Positions 13,801 through 24,164 of a stretch of 64,000 nucleotides of DNA are shown in pieces. Positions within the stretch are counted from its first letter, which is position 1. Every line of letters begins with the position of its first letter. The stretch spans positions 124,001 to 188,000 of the forward strand of contig CAHIKZ030003445.1 of assembly GCA_903632075.3 (NCBI GenBank). The letters are read 5' to 3'. A model generated the notes under the pieces. That model saw only the letters and a program-made list of their open reading frames with translations, was not told the DNA's origin and ran no database searches. This stretch comes from Acanthosepion pharaonis (taxonomy: Eukaryota; Mollusca; Cephalopoda; Sepiida; Sepiidae). Made by a program: the position numbers and the translations under genes.

Positions 13801-16800
13801 AAATCAAAAAAAAAAAAAATACTCATTTCAAAAAAATATTTTTAAAACACATTTATTTAAAAGATTTTAATATTTTCATTTTGCAAATATTAATTTTAAA
13901 ACAAAAAAAAAAAAAACTTAAATGAAATTTTACAAATTTAAAATATCAAAAAAATAAATATGATTTATTTTTAAATGTTTGTTTAAAACATAGTTTCCAA
14001 CATTTAAACTGATAAAAAAATTTGTGAAAAAAAAAAAAAAAAAAAAAAAAAAAATTAAAAAAAAAACAACAACAATTTGAAAATTTATAAATACAATTCA
14101 ATTTTAATTTTCTTTTTTTAACAAAATTCAGCAAAATTTGGATAATACCATAAATTTTTTTTTTCAAATGCTTATTAATCAAAAAATATGAAAAATTCTG
14201 TTTTTTTATATAAATCTAAAAAATATACATTAAAAAATATTTTTATTTAGTTTCCGGTTTTTTTTATAAAATTCAAAAATAATAGAATTTCACATAATCT
14301 ATATCAATTGTTAATATTTATCTTGGTAAATATTTTTCTTTGAACAATTAATATATAATTTTTGGAATCATTTACTTTTTTTAAAAAAATGTAAATAAAT
14401 ATAAATAAAAAAATTTTAATAAATGATTAATACATATGAATAAAAAAATTTTTAAAAAGCAAAAAAAAAAAATTGATTTAAATTTTTTTTTTTTGGATTT
14501 TTAAAAAAAAAAAATGAAAAAAAAAAAATGAAAGTAAAAAAAAATTTTTTTAAAAAAAAATATAAAATTATAAAATAAAAAAATATATATATTATAATTA
14601 CTTTTATTTTTTAAAAAGGTTTTTTTTTGTTTATGATCAAAATATAAAAAAAATAAAATAAAATAAAATTTTTATTGGAATTTATTTTAAACATTCAATA
14701 TTTTAAAATAATTAACATTTTTATTAAATAAATTTTTTAAAAAAAAAAAACATTTTTCTCTTTTTTTCATGTTTTTTAATTAATTTTAAAATTTAAATTT
14801 AACTTTTGAAATTTTTAACAATTAAATAAAATAAAATTTAAAAAATCAAAAAAAATCAAATTAAAAAAACATTAATTAAATTTAATCATTTTTATATTTT
14901 TAATTTGAATTTTGAATGAAAATAAATCAAAAAAAATTAATAAACAAATAATTTTTTTGAATAAATAAGCAATTTTTTAGAATCAAATAAAGAAAAGTTT
15001 TGAAGTGTTTTTTTTAAAAATGAAAAAAATAAAAATTATTAAAATTCATTTTTTTCATTTTAATATTTTTTTTTTTATTATAATTTAGAAATTAAAAATA
15101 AAAAAAATAAATAAAAAAAAAAAAAAAAAAAAAAGAAATTAAAATTTTTTAAATATCAAAATAAAAAAAATTTTTGTTTATTTTTGAATTTTTCATTATT
15201 CAAAACAAAAAAAATAAATTAAAAGAAAATTAAAAAAAAAAAAATTTATTTTGACATTTAAAAATTTTTTATTTAAAGAAAAAGAAAAATTAAATGATTT
15301 CCATTTATAAAAAAAAAGAAAATATAAAAATCAGAAATATTTTTTTTTGTTTCAATTTTAATAATATAAAAAATTTCTTTAAAATTTTATCAAAAAAAAG
15401 AAAATTTTTCATTAAACATTAAACATAATATAATCAAAATAAAAAAAAAAAAAAATGAATAGAATTTTTATAATTTTTCAAATTAAAAAGGCTGAAAAGT
15501 TTTTGAAAAAAAAAAAAAACATTTTTTAATTCTGACAAAATTTCCAAAAATTGTGAAATCAATTGAAAATGAAAAATTTTTTTATTAGTTCAATAAAAAT
15601 AATATTTTTGAATGATATAGAATATTTTTATAATTCTATTAATAAATAAATTTCATTTTGAAATTTTTAAATAAAATATTTAAAAAAATTTAAAATACTA
15701 ATTTTTTTATTTAATAAAATTCTTTTTGAACATTATAAATTTAAATTCATATTAATTATAATTTTATTTTTTTTTTTAAAATTAAAAAACAAGTCTTTCA
15801 AAAATATGAATTTATCAAATTTAAATTTATATAAAACTTTTTGAAATTTTATAATTTTATAAAAAAAATACAAAAACAAATTAAATATTGTCATTACAAA
15901 TTTATTTTACAATACAGTTAATTTAAAATAAATATATTATAAAAAATGATACATATTTATCATGAAAATTATCATGAAATGTTTTTTATTAAATAACCAG
16001 AATTTGAATGAAAATAAATAAAATTTAATATTTTTAAATATAAAACATGCTTAATTTTTATTAAAAAAAAAAAAAAATTTTAAAAAATTTTATAAATGAA
16101 TTATTATTGAAAATCATTTAAAAATCATTTTAAAAAATATTATATTTAAATATTCCCACAAAATAAATAAAAACCATATATCAAAAAAATAAAGTTGAAG
16201 ATGGATTTATTTTTTTTTAAAATTTTTGAATTATTTTAAAAATTGATTAAAATTCAAAATTTTTTTAAAAAATTTCATATCTTTAAATTTTAAATATTTT
16301 AAACATTGATAATCAAAAAAAAAAATGACCAAATGAAGATTTTAAAAAAAAAAAACAAGTTTATCTGATCAAAATTTTTACAATAAAATCTGATTTATTT
16401 CAAATATATAAAAATTTTAAATACTCAACAAGATGGAAATAGAAAAAAAATTTGTCATAAAATTGACATAAAAAAAAAAAATTTATAATGAATCAAAACC
16501 ATTCACATCATATCTTTTAAAAGTTTTTTATTTAATTTTACATTTCAAATTTAAATAAAAATAAAAATTTCATATCAAAATTGATTTTGAAATCAGTTTA
16601 TGCAACAAATTTTTTTCCTAAATGATTTTAAAAGAAAAATTAAAAAAAAATTTTTTAAAATTTTTTTTAACATTTAAATTGCAAGAAACAAAATAAAAAT
16701 AAAAATGAATTTTTTTTCCAAATAATAATGCCCACTGAAGATTTTTTTTTTCAATGGTTGTTTTTTTTGCATTTTTTGGCTTTTTATTCCATATACCATC

Positions 16801-17692
16801 AATTTTGATGTAGTTTTAAAATTTTGATAGAAAAAAAATTTGTTTTTAAAAAAAAAAATTTCCTCAAAAAAAAAATTCATATTTTTGAAATTTGGATAAG
16901 TTTAATGGAAATTTTATTCATTTCTTTAAACAAATGTCATTTTAGATGTTGGTGATTTAATTCTTTTTCAGGCCATAAAAATAAAAGAATAATCACCAAA
17001 AATGAAAATGTCCAAAAGCAAAAAAAAAAGAAAAAAATTCAACATAAAAATTAAAATCAAGTATTTGAAAAACCTGTTTTTTTTTTAAATTACCTATTAC
17101 TGATAAAATATTAAAAATTGAGACATTTTTATTTTAATATTTTGGAATATTGTTTTTTCAAATTTTTTGTAAAAAATTTCATTAAAAAAATATTTAAAAA
17201 AATACATAAAAAAAAAGAATAAAAAATTTAGAATTTTAAACATAAATAAAGGTCATAAAATTGAAATAAATTTTCTAAAAATTTTTCATTTTTTTATCTC
17301 AATTTACAAAAATTAAATTAATTAAAGTTTTCTAGTGAATGGAAAAAAAAAAATAAAAAAGAAAAATAAACATGCAAATAAAAAATTGAATAAAATTTTT
17401 TTATTATTTTTTAAATAAATCAGGCAAAAATATTATCAAAATTTATTCATATATATTTTTTAGTTATTAATTTTTTTTGTAAATTCATTTTTTTTTTAAA
17501 ACCAACTTCAAAAAGTATAATAAAAAATAATACAAAAAACCTGAATAAAATTATTTTTTTTTTTTACATGCTTGAACAATCAAATAAAAATGATAACAAA
17601 TACATATAATTTTAATAATTGCAATTATTTTTTTAAATCTGAACATTAAAATAAAAATAAATTTACCATAAATTTTTATTTTTATATTTACC

Positions 17693-17731
<39 letters not shown>

Positions 17732-20555
17732 TATATATATATATATATATAAATATAAATATATAAAAAATTTACACAGGGTGTGATGGGTAAATTGTCG
17801 CCATTTTATATTTTTTAATTTTGTGCATGTGCATGTTTTTTTTTTTGATTTTGTTGACTGCACAGTATAGTAGGGTCAGTTTGGGCACCATCTGTGAGAA
17901 AAAAAGAGCACCATGATGCAATTCACTCTGCCAGAAATTTGGAAATGGCATGCTGTACTGCTTGGCATTTGCACAGAAGCTCCAATAAAAACATTTCAGA
18001 GTGTTTGGGTGTCAATCTGAGGACAGTGCAGAGGATTCAGAAAGAGTTGGATGAGTCTAATGGTGATTACAAAAAGTATGGCAGCTTGGAAAACTCACTC
18101 TGATCATTCTGATAAGAAAAGAACTCCATGAATTTGTTGGTGAGGGCCTCAGACTCAACACAGAGGGCATACATCAAGTGCCTTGAGGAGGTAGTGCTGC
18201 CCTGGGTCAAAGGGGTGGCTGCTGGAAGACCCTATGTCTGGCAACAGGACTCTGCACCATGCCACACAAGCAGGAGAACCCAGTCATGGCTGTCAGACAA
18301 TTTCTGCAACCACATCACCCCTTACATCTGGCCACCTAACTCCCCAGACTGCAACCCCCTTGATTATTATGTGTGGGGCACAGTTGAGTGAGAGACCAAC
18401 AAAAAACTCCTTGTAACACCAAAGATGAACTGAAGGCAAGGATTATGGCAGCATTCACCAACTTAAACAAGGAGACCATGTCCAGAAGAGTTGCAGGAGA
18501 TTCAAAAAGTCATCTGGAGGCTGTGGTTGAAGCCAATGGTGATTTTATTGAATAATTTTACTCTTTAGTATTTCAAGATATTTTTTGTGTAATTTTGGTA
18601 AATATATCTGTTAAAATGAGATGTCAGTGTTATTTTCATTTTTGTGTAATTTAGATGACAATTTATCCATCGCACCCTGTATATATCAGGTACCTTCAAT
18701 AAATTTCTTCTTAAAAAAAAGCATAAAATAATGATTATTTAATAAAACTTGATAAAACAAAGTTTATCATTAAAATGTTTTTTATTAAAAATATTAAAAC
18801 CAAAATTACTTTATTAAATTTTTTAATAAACCATGTCTTTGAATTTTTGGTTAAAAATTTTTTTTTTTTAGTCGTCAATAGGGGGCATATAAACAGAAAA
18901 ATAGCAAAGGAAAATTTAGCACTTTTTTTATGTAAAAAACATTGATTTTTTTCTTACTAAAATCAAATAATTTTTTTTTTAACCTCTTAATGAACTTTCA
19001 AATTAATTTCTTATTTACAAATGAATATGAAATTTTATAAATTTTTTTTAAAAAAATTAATAAAGAAATTTTTTTTTTACATCTATATTATTTGTTTGAA
19101 TTACTTAACGAATAAATTTATGAAATTAAATTTTATCAATTTCATATTTATATTAGTTAAAAGCAGGATTCCTCAGAATTTTTTTTTCAAACAGTAATTC
19201 ATTTACCAAAAATCTATTCTGAATCATAAAATAAAAAATGCAATCAAATCATTTATAAAAGACATTATTTAATTAAAATATTTTGTTTTTAAGGATATTT
19301 TATATTATAAACATTATTTTGAAAAAAATTTTTTTTATGAATAATGATTTTTTATAAGAAATGTTTTTTTTAAAAATTTTAATAAGAATAATTTATAAAG
19401 TTTTAATTCTTTTAAATTTATTAATTTCTACAAAAAAGGTGATATTGTTATTTTAACATAAAAAACTATATTTTTAATTATAATTATAAATTAAAAATAT
19501 TTAGTACAAATCATTTTCACAACATGTTTAAAAGAATTTTTAATTTTTTATATGTATAAACATGCCGATTTTCTATTATATGGTTGACTATACATGATTA
19601 TTAAAATAAATATGATTATATATAAATTTATAGTCAAAAATATTTAAAATTCAATAAAACATTAGATTACAGAGAACATTTTCTTAAATTTTTAAGATTA
19701 CTGAGTACTTTTTTTATATATAAAAAACTTTCTTCAATTAATTCAATTCACTCATGGCATAAAAAAAATCTGTCATCAAGCTGTCAAACGCCTTAAATAA
19801 ACAGCTGTCTGGTTAAAATAAGTATTTTTATATTTTAAACTTAAAATAAACAATATTTGTTTAAAATAAGATCAATTATATAAAAAAAATCAAAAATATT
19901 CCTTAAATAAAGACAGATTAAAAAAAAAAAAAAAACAAAAAAAGCTTTTTGCAGTCAATTTAAATTAGTTTTTAAAATACTGCAAAGTATTTTGCTTATT
20001 GGAAATATTAAATTTGATAGATTAACTTGAAATTAAAACTAAAATAAAAGCTTCAAGAAAAACTTTTCATTTTTAAAAATTCATTTTAAACCATATTTAT
20101 CATTTTGTTTTTTTGATTTTTAAATAAATAATTAACAAATATACATAAAATAGATATATAGATTTACTAAAGACAAATATACAAATATTAGATAAATAGA
20201 TTTTTTTATATTTTTTACACATTTTTTACAAATGTACATGCTCATCAAATATATACATGTGCATACATGTTTATACACATTATATAAGAAGTCTTTTTGC
20301 AATTTTCCTGTTTATAGATATATCATACATACTAATTTTATACCATATTTTTTTTTAACAAAAATGCAGTATATGACCTGGTGGAGATAAGGACAGGGAC
20401 CTACTTGGAGTCAGCTGATTTAAAAACCTAAAATAGACAAATTTTAGTTCTAATGTGTGTTTGCGTTAATACATATATATATATAATATATATATTTTTT
20501 TGAAAACAAACTCAGTTTCAATAATTTTATAATATCAGGAAAAACAAAGATTTTC

Positions 20556-20624
<69 letters not shown>

Positions 20625-21366
20625 GGTTATATTAAAATATGCATTTTTTATTTGAGATGGTCATACAATTTTAAATAAAAAAGTGTATATTTATATACAC
20701 AATTTTACAAACAAATTTACACACTAAAACACAAACAATTTATTATTTATCAAAAGAATTTACATTGTTTTAAATTTTAAAGAATCATCAGGCCTGAATT
20801 GGCATCTAAACTAAAACATCTGTCTAATATTTTAGAATGTTAATTATTTGAAAATGAAATTTATATTTAAAAATTGTTTCATTTTAAAATTTATGAATTT
20901 AAATATTAAAATTTAAAAATATAAAAAAATATTTCTTTTATTTATTTTTATATATCCTCAAAAAAATTGTTGTTTGGTATATATCAATTTTAAATTTAAA
21001 TTTTCAAAATAATATATGTATATGCCTTTTTGAGATTATATATATTTATTAGTTTTGAACAATAACAAATATTGAAAAAATTAAAAAATTAAAATTTTCA
21101 TACACACTGGGTTGTATATTAATATTTTTGGAATAACATTAATTACATTTCTCCTCAATTAGCTATTTAAAAAAGCATGGTCCAAAATCTGGAGAAAAAG
21201 AATTCCTGCTTGTTTCGGAGAATTAACGAGGAATGAATGACATTCTGAAGAAATGAATTTTATCTGTAATTTTCATTTTTTTTTTATCATTAATTTTTGA
21301 ATCAAGAATTTGAAATGGTCAACAGCCTTTTTTAAGTTGTTTTTTAAGATAATTGCTGTGTGTGTT

Positions 21367-21433
<67 letters not shown>

Positions 21434-24164
21434 ATAACCTATTATGAAAATTAAAATTGAAAGCAAATCAAAAAAAGGCCAAGCAATTATCCAGTTTTTA
21501 AAAAAAACTTTTCAAATGATATCAAATAATTTCTGTAGTAAGGCAAGACCAATTTTCACTTTTGAATTTGAAAAAAAGAATCACACCAATATAAGCTCAG
21601 GCCAAGTTTTGCAGATTCAATCAAGAGGCCAGAAAACTGACTACTCCTGGTTGGTTGCCAGGAAAAACAGGTCTACATTTTGAGCCATGAAACCCCCAAC
21701 AACAGCAGCAAGAATAAACATCACTGATGAAGTTTCCCAGTGTACTGCAAAGGTGCTTAAGATGCATATGCCATTTGTATGTATTATTCATTTGTAAAAA
21801 ATAAATTCTTTTTTCAAAAACTTTTTCAATAACTTTGTTAAGTACAGAGATTAAAAAAATACCGATACTTCTTCAAAGATGCATGCACACATATACATCC
21901 AGTATTAGAGAGCAAAATACAATGAAAATAGCACTGCAAATAAATTGATCTTATTGTTTATGAAATAAAACCAAATAAATATGATTGCTAGACATTTTAC
22001 CTTTCCATGTTTGTATAGACTTATAACACTCATGTGAGTTTTGGTTGGCTCAGAATCAGTGAGTTCTTGGGGTCTGCAATTATTAAAGAAATAAAAAGAT
22101 ATTTGGAAAAAAGTTCAAGATTTATTAAGAACCAAAGTAATCAACCTGAAGAAATGTAATATACTAAATTTACTTTCTACAATGTAAGCATTAGTTGTGT
22201 AAGAGATTAATTTTCAGCAAACTATAGTAGAGTACTAATGGGATTTGACTGGTTCTCAAGTCCTTATGCATATCATTTCAATTCTCTTCTGAATGCAGTT
22301 CAAATTGCATAAATTGTGTTTAATATGCAGAAAGCTGAACATATTTAAGGAAATGTAATTATTAAATAGAATACAATCATTAATAAAACAAATATCAAAT
22401 TCAACAAAATTAAGTTGTTTTTCAATATTTTATTCTAATCTAATGCTTTAAAAAAGTGTAATTTATTTTTATATATATATCAAAAAACAGAAAAAATAGC
22501 AAATAGTGTGATATTTACTGTTCTGAAAAGGGGAAGGAAACAAAAAATTGCTTACAAGAAGATAATACCTACTTGAGCTGTTGCCCTTTACGAAGAAGAG
22601 TCCAGACACCATTTGGTCCACGATAGTCAGGAATAGAAGCTGCCTAGTATTGTAGAAAAAATATTTGTTTAAACACTGAAAACATATCTATACCTGAATC
22701 AAAGTTATTTATCTAATATCAATGGCAGTTAATTTAAAAATAATAAATAATCAAATATAATCTGAAGCAGCATAATGGAGGAAAAAAGTGATAGTTTTAA
22801 AGCAACAATAACTTTAGTTCAATCTACTACAAACATGTCAATAAAAATTTATGGGAAGACAGTAATTATGACACATGAAATTCAAAAAGTTGACAAGTGA
22901 GAATTGAATCAATAAAATCAATTTTTTTTTATCATATAGGGTAAAATATTGAAACAATAGATCACTAATAGTGACTTAGAGCTTATCAATTGGAAAAAAT
23001 ATTTAAATATCTGTCTATATTTCTGAGATGAGATATTATGTACATTATTTACATTGAATAATGACTATTGTCCTCATCTCTGTCGCCATATTTATTACAA
23101 ATATTTAAATGTTATCATAAAAAACAGAATTTGCTAATCAAAAGACAACTAGTGTGTAATATTTTAAATTAGATAGTTTTTTAAAAGGTTGTTGAACTTT
23201 TTATCCTAATTCACATCTATGACAGATCAGCCATTGAGCACAACACCAGTTTTAAAAAAAAAAGATTACTCTTGAATTTCTTTGTCTAGTTTACTGTATA
23301 TAGTCGAGTATAGTGCAAAGTTTTATGATCAGAGTTTTGCATAACAAATGGAGCGCGTCGCAATATACACAGGTAATTTTTTTAAAGAGGTTAAAAATCA
23401 TAACTTTTTGGTGAGTAGTTGCATTACACATGGGTAAATTTTTTCTGGAGGGGTTAAAATTCATCTAAAAAAAAAAAAAAAAAAATCTTTGCACTATACA
23501 TGAAGTCGACTTATACATGAGTATATATAGTATATCAAATTTTATCATGATGGATATTTAGGTTAACAGGAGAAATCAATTCTTGAGTGATACTACAGCC
23601 AAAACAAATTCTATTTTTTTTCTAGCAAAAAAAAAAAAAAAAAAATATATATATTTTCAATTGATTAATACAGATTCTGAAAATGAAAACAAAAAAGTGT
23701 CAAAAATCCAACTCACAGTGCTAATTCCAGCTCCAGTGTAGACACATACACCTTTAGCTTTTTTTATAGCTTCAGCTAATTGGTCACATTTCTCTTTCAA
23801 TACATCTGAAGGATCTTCAATCTACAAAATGTTAAAATAAGGAAACTTCATTAAATTAAATATAACTTAAAACATCTCAAATAATATTATTTTAATACCA
23901 TCAATACAAAAAAGAAAGAAACAATGTCTCACAAAAAATGCATAAAAATATATCTTCTAAATATTTTGAAAATGGAACTTGGCAGTATTCAATACAAGAA
24001 TATATAAAAAAAAATAGGTAGATTACCTCCATTACTCTTCTTTTTAATTTACAACGCATAGTTGCTCTTTTTTCAGCCTTTTCTACAAGGTCTGGATGTT
24101 TCTCAAGGGTAGAAATTTCTTCAGGTGTTCTTTCATGTTCATTTTTTTTCAAAATGTTACTAAT
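6850..24164 (-). CDS. SIRT7: Sirtuin-7 (NAD-dependent protein deacylase), incomplete in the middle
   Basis: SIRT7 removes acyl groups from lysines, including histone H3K18ac, and acts in the nucleolus and on chromatin (family knowledge). Minus-strand exons with matching splice sites and phases, in coding order: 24027-24164, 23717-23821, 22573-22643, 22001-22073, then a gap, then 8799-8919, 8023-8089 and 6850-7810. The first gives the helical N-terminal region; 23717 ends with the NAD-binding VYTGAGIST; 22573 continues AASIPDYRGPNGVWTLL; 22001 matches the following helix; 8799 encodes RPKLFIVNLQWTPKDD and 8023 encodes KCDDVMEKVMKKLGW, all characteristic of SIRT7 rather than SIRT6. The segment between the 22001 and 8799 exons is not found: by homology it carries the QNCDGLH region, the catalytic His and the Cys4 zinc site. 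The first exon with the start codon is also not found. Family assignment is firm; integrity of the locus is not. Confidence 0.9.
8023..8089 (-). CDS. SIRT7: SIRT7 exon, KCDDVMEKVMKKLGW
   Basis: A small exon with acceptor TTTTAG on its right and donor GTAATC on its left. It encodes the end of the sirtuin Rossmann domain and the start of the C-terminal region (GKCDDVMEKVMKKLGWKIPE). Codon phase agrees on both sides: the Gly codon is split with the 8799 exon and the Arg codon with the 6850 exon. Confidence 0.92.
8799..8919 (-). CDS. SIRT7: SIRT7 exon, last part of Rossmann fold
   Basis: It encodes VLKKYACLWCMNKKPSKRPK and then LFIVNLQWTPKDDLATLKIN. INLQ/VNLQWTPKD is the sirtuin segment contacting the NAD adenosine, in its SIRT7 form. 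The acceptor is GATAG and the donor GTAAAG. The exon starts in phase 0, so the missing upstream exon should also end in phase 0. Confidence 0.93.
9384..9826 (-). repeat. 3' LTR of the Gypsy element
   Basis: On the plus strand it begins TGTTATAGAGTAGTTTCACA and ends AAATGATCA. It includes a (CTA)n-like run, the block GTCTATTAACAATAGAATAG and long T runs. This copy keeps more GC-containing words than the right-hand copy. Confidence 0.88.
10040..10335 (-). pseudogene. Probable pol C-terminal tail after deletion
   Basis: A basic Ser/Thr/Lys-rich frame (YPQPRTCSIIKLLNESQLKS) lies between the RT fragment and the 3' LTR. Its position and composition suit the end of the Gypsy integrase reading frame, beyond the catalytic core. 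No integrase motif remains, so the identity is inferred from location. Confidence 0.45.
10310..10760 (-). pseudogene. Gypsy protease end and RT start
   Basis: The frame at about 10531-10731 has LLGTNWITEFQLWDLPI, matching the end of the retroelement aspartic protease. At 10310-10498 the frame resembles the start of Gypsy reverse transcriptase (FASIEQIDKELDRLEK), followed in another frame by the first RT palm segment. Coding similarity stops near 10320-10340, where sequence jumps to what looks like the tail of pol. No RT catalytic box is present. Confidence 0.72.
10900..11858 (-). pseudogene. Gypsy Gag with two CCHC zinc knuckles
   Basis: From Met at about 11858 a 180-codon frame covers the capsid-like region, with the pattern DDKQDYITYAANVNKHCEEF seen in Gypsy Gag. 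The frame then shifts. At roughly 10970-11070 two zinc knuckles follow, CX2CX3HX4C (CFACGELHWYRYC) and CX2CX4HX4C (CFNCKRVGHKSSHC). Frameshifts between the capsid part and the knuckles and after them show decay or sequence error. Gag would package element RNA and bind it through the knuckles. Confidence 0.8.
12205..12537 (-). repeat. ~62-bp tandem repeat in Gypsy leader, ending at the primer-binding site
   Basis: CGTCGCC/CATCGCC words followed by an A-rich then TTGT-type sequence occur at about 12215, 12276, 12339 and 12526, and CCGTATGA-type words at about 12257, 12316, 12443 and 12505. The spacing is about 62 bp, with weaker units between. The last unit abuts the 5' LTR; on the minus strand the first bases after the LTR are ACTTTGGCGATGAGGGATTC, a plausible tRNA primer site, so the repeated unit includes primer-site-like sequence. 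Confidence 0.7.
12538..12967 (-). repeat. 5' LTR of the Gypsy element
   Basis: Same start and end as the left LTR. Several GC-containing words of the left copy are replaced here by A or T runs; for example, a segment following ACCAACTCA becomes TTTTTTTCTTTT. The primer-binding site lies directly to its left. Confidence 0.88.
12998..13130 (-). repeat. Third, strongly eroded LTR fragment
   Basis: The words ACTAACTCAACCAAGCCA, CTGCTACTACTAATACTACT and TCTATTAACAATAGAATA occur in the same order as in the two LTRs, with the intervening sequence turned into A/T runs. It follows the right LTR within 30 bp, so either a second element copy starts here or the LTR was duplicated. Confidence 0.7.
13131..17770. 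other. Very low-complexity A/T block, no gene seen
   Basis: Almost all of this interval is A and T runs of 4-12 bases with isolated G and C. No splice-site-flanked coding segment or transposon domain is recognisable on either strand. The open frames here translate to Lys/Phe/Asn/Ile strings. A (TA)n tract lies at about 17696-17750. It occupies the place where the missing SIRT7 exons would be expected. Confidence 0.75.
17775..18681 (+). mobile_element. mariner-like element (DD37D type), internally deleted, with TIRs
   Basis: The left end at about 17776 reads ACAGGGTGTGATGGGTAAAT and the right end at about 18680 is its near-perfect inverse (ACAGGGTGCGATGGATAAAT on the minus strand), giving TIRs of about 24 bp in TA-rich flanks. 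Length is about 905 bp, shorter than the usual ~1.3 kb, because the middle of the transposase is missing. It sits within the low-complexity block, yet its own composition is ordinary, so it may be a later insertion. Confidence 0.88.
17894..18391 (+). pseudogene. mariner-like transposase, two fragments
   Basis: The first frame (17894-18103) encodes a helix-turn-helix-like N-terminus (NISECLGVNLRTVQRIQKEL). The second (18128-18391) encodes the end of the catalytic domain: QQDSAPCHTSRRTQSW with the second Asp, and WPPNSPDCNPLDYYVWG with the third Asp, 37 residues apart. The segment with the first catalytic Asp and much of the linker is deleted, so it is inactive. Transposases of this type cut and paste DNA at TA sites. 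Confidence 0.85.
18690..21430. other. A/T-rich low-complexity block continued, no gene seen
   Basis: Mainly A/T runs with slightly more mixed sequence than 13-17.7 kb, and (TA)n tracts at about 20573-20620 and 21369-21425. A short GC-containing patch near 20370-20420 matches nothing I recognise. No exon-like segment was found. Confidence 0.65.
21431..22000. other. SIRT7 intron, unassigned mixed-composition segment
   Basis: Sequence complexity returns to normal here. A 79-codon plus-strand frame at 21444-21683 has no recognisable domain. The stretch around 21640-21760 has ordinary composition and could belong to a dispersed repeat, but I cannot name it. Confidence 0.4.
22001..22073 (-). CDS. 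SIRT7: SIRT7 exon, cofactor-loop helix region
   Basis: It encodes PQELTDSEPTKTHMSVISLY, then KHGK, corresponding to the SIRT7 segment just before the QNCDGLH motif. The acceptor is TTGCAG and the donor GTAAAA. It ends in phase 0, and the next exon in coding order has not been found to its left. Confidence 0.88.
22573..22643 (-). CDS. SIRT7: SIRT7 exon, AASIPDYRGPNGVWTLL
   Basis: It encodes AASIPDYRGPNGVWTLLRKG, the sirtuin NAD-binding loop after GAGIST. The donor must be GTAGGT just before an in-frame TAG, because only that choice joins in phase to the 22001 exon. The acceptor is ACTAG. Confidence 0.93.
23717..23821 (-). CDS. SIRT7: SIRT7 exon with GAGIST NAD-binding motif
   Basis: A 35-codon, phase-0 exon. 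It encodes a short acidic-to-basic helix and then KGVCVYTGAGIST, the first NAD-binding strand and loop of sirtuins. Acceptor TTGTAG and donor GTGAGT are good consensus sites. Confidence 0.94.
24027..24164 (-). CDS. SIRT7: SIRT7 N-terminal helical exon
   Basis: A 46-codon, phase-0 exon starting ISNILKKNEHERTPEEI and ending LKRRVME. It aligns in position and character with the Arg/Glu-rich N-terminal helix of SIRT7, which binds chromatin or DNA. The acceptor is TTACAG and the donor GTAATC. The open frame can start at an internal Met near 24152, but the acceptor shows that more coding sequence lies upstream, to the right. Confidence 0.85.

Noticed and set aside
13946..14182. Open frame of 78 codons in the A/T block
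   Set aside because: It translates to Phe/Lys/Asn strings from homopolymer runs, with no domain and no splice context.
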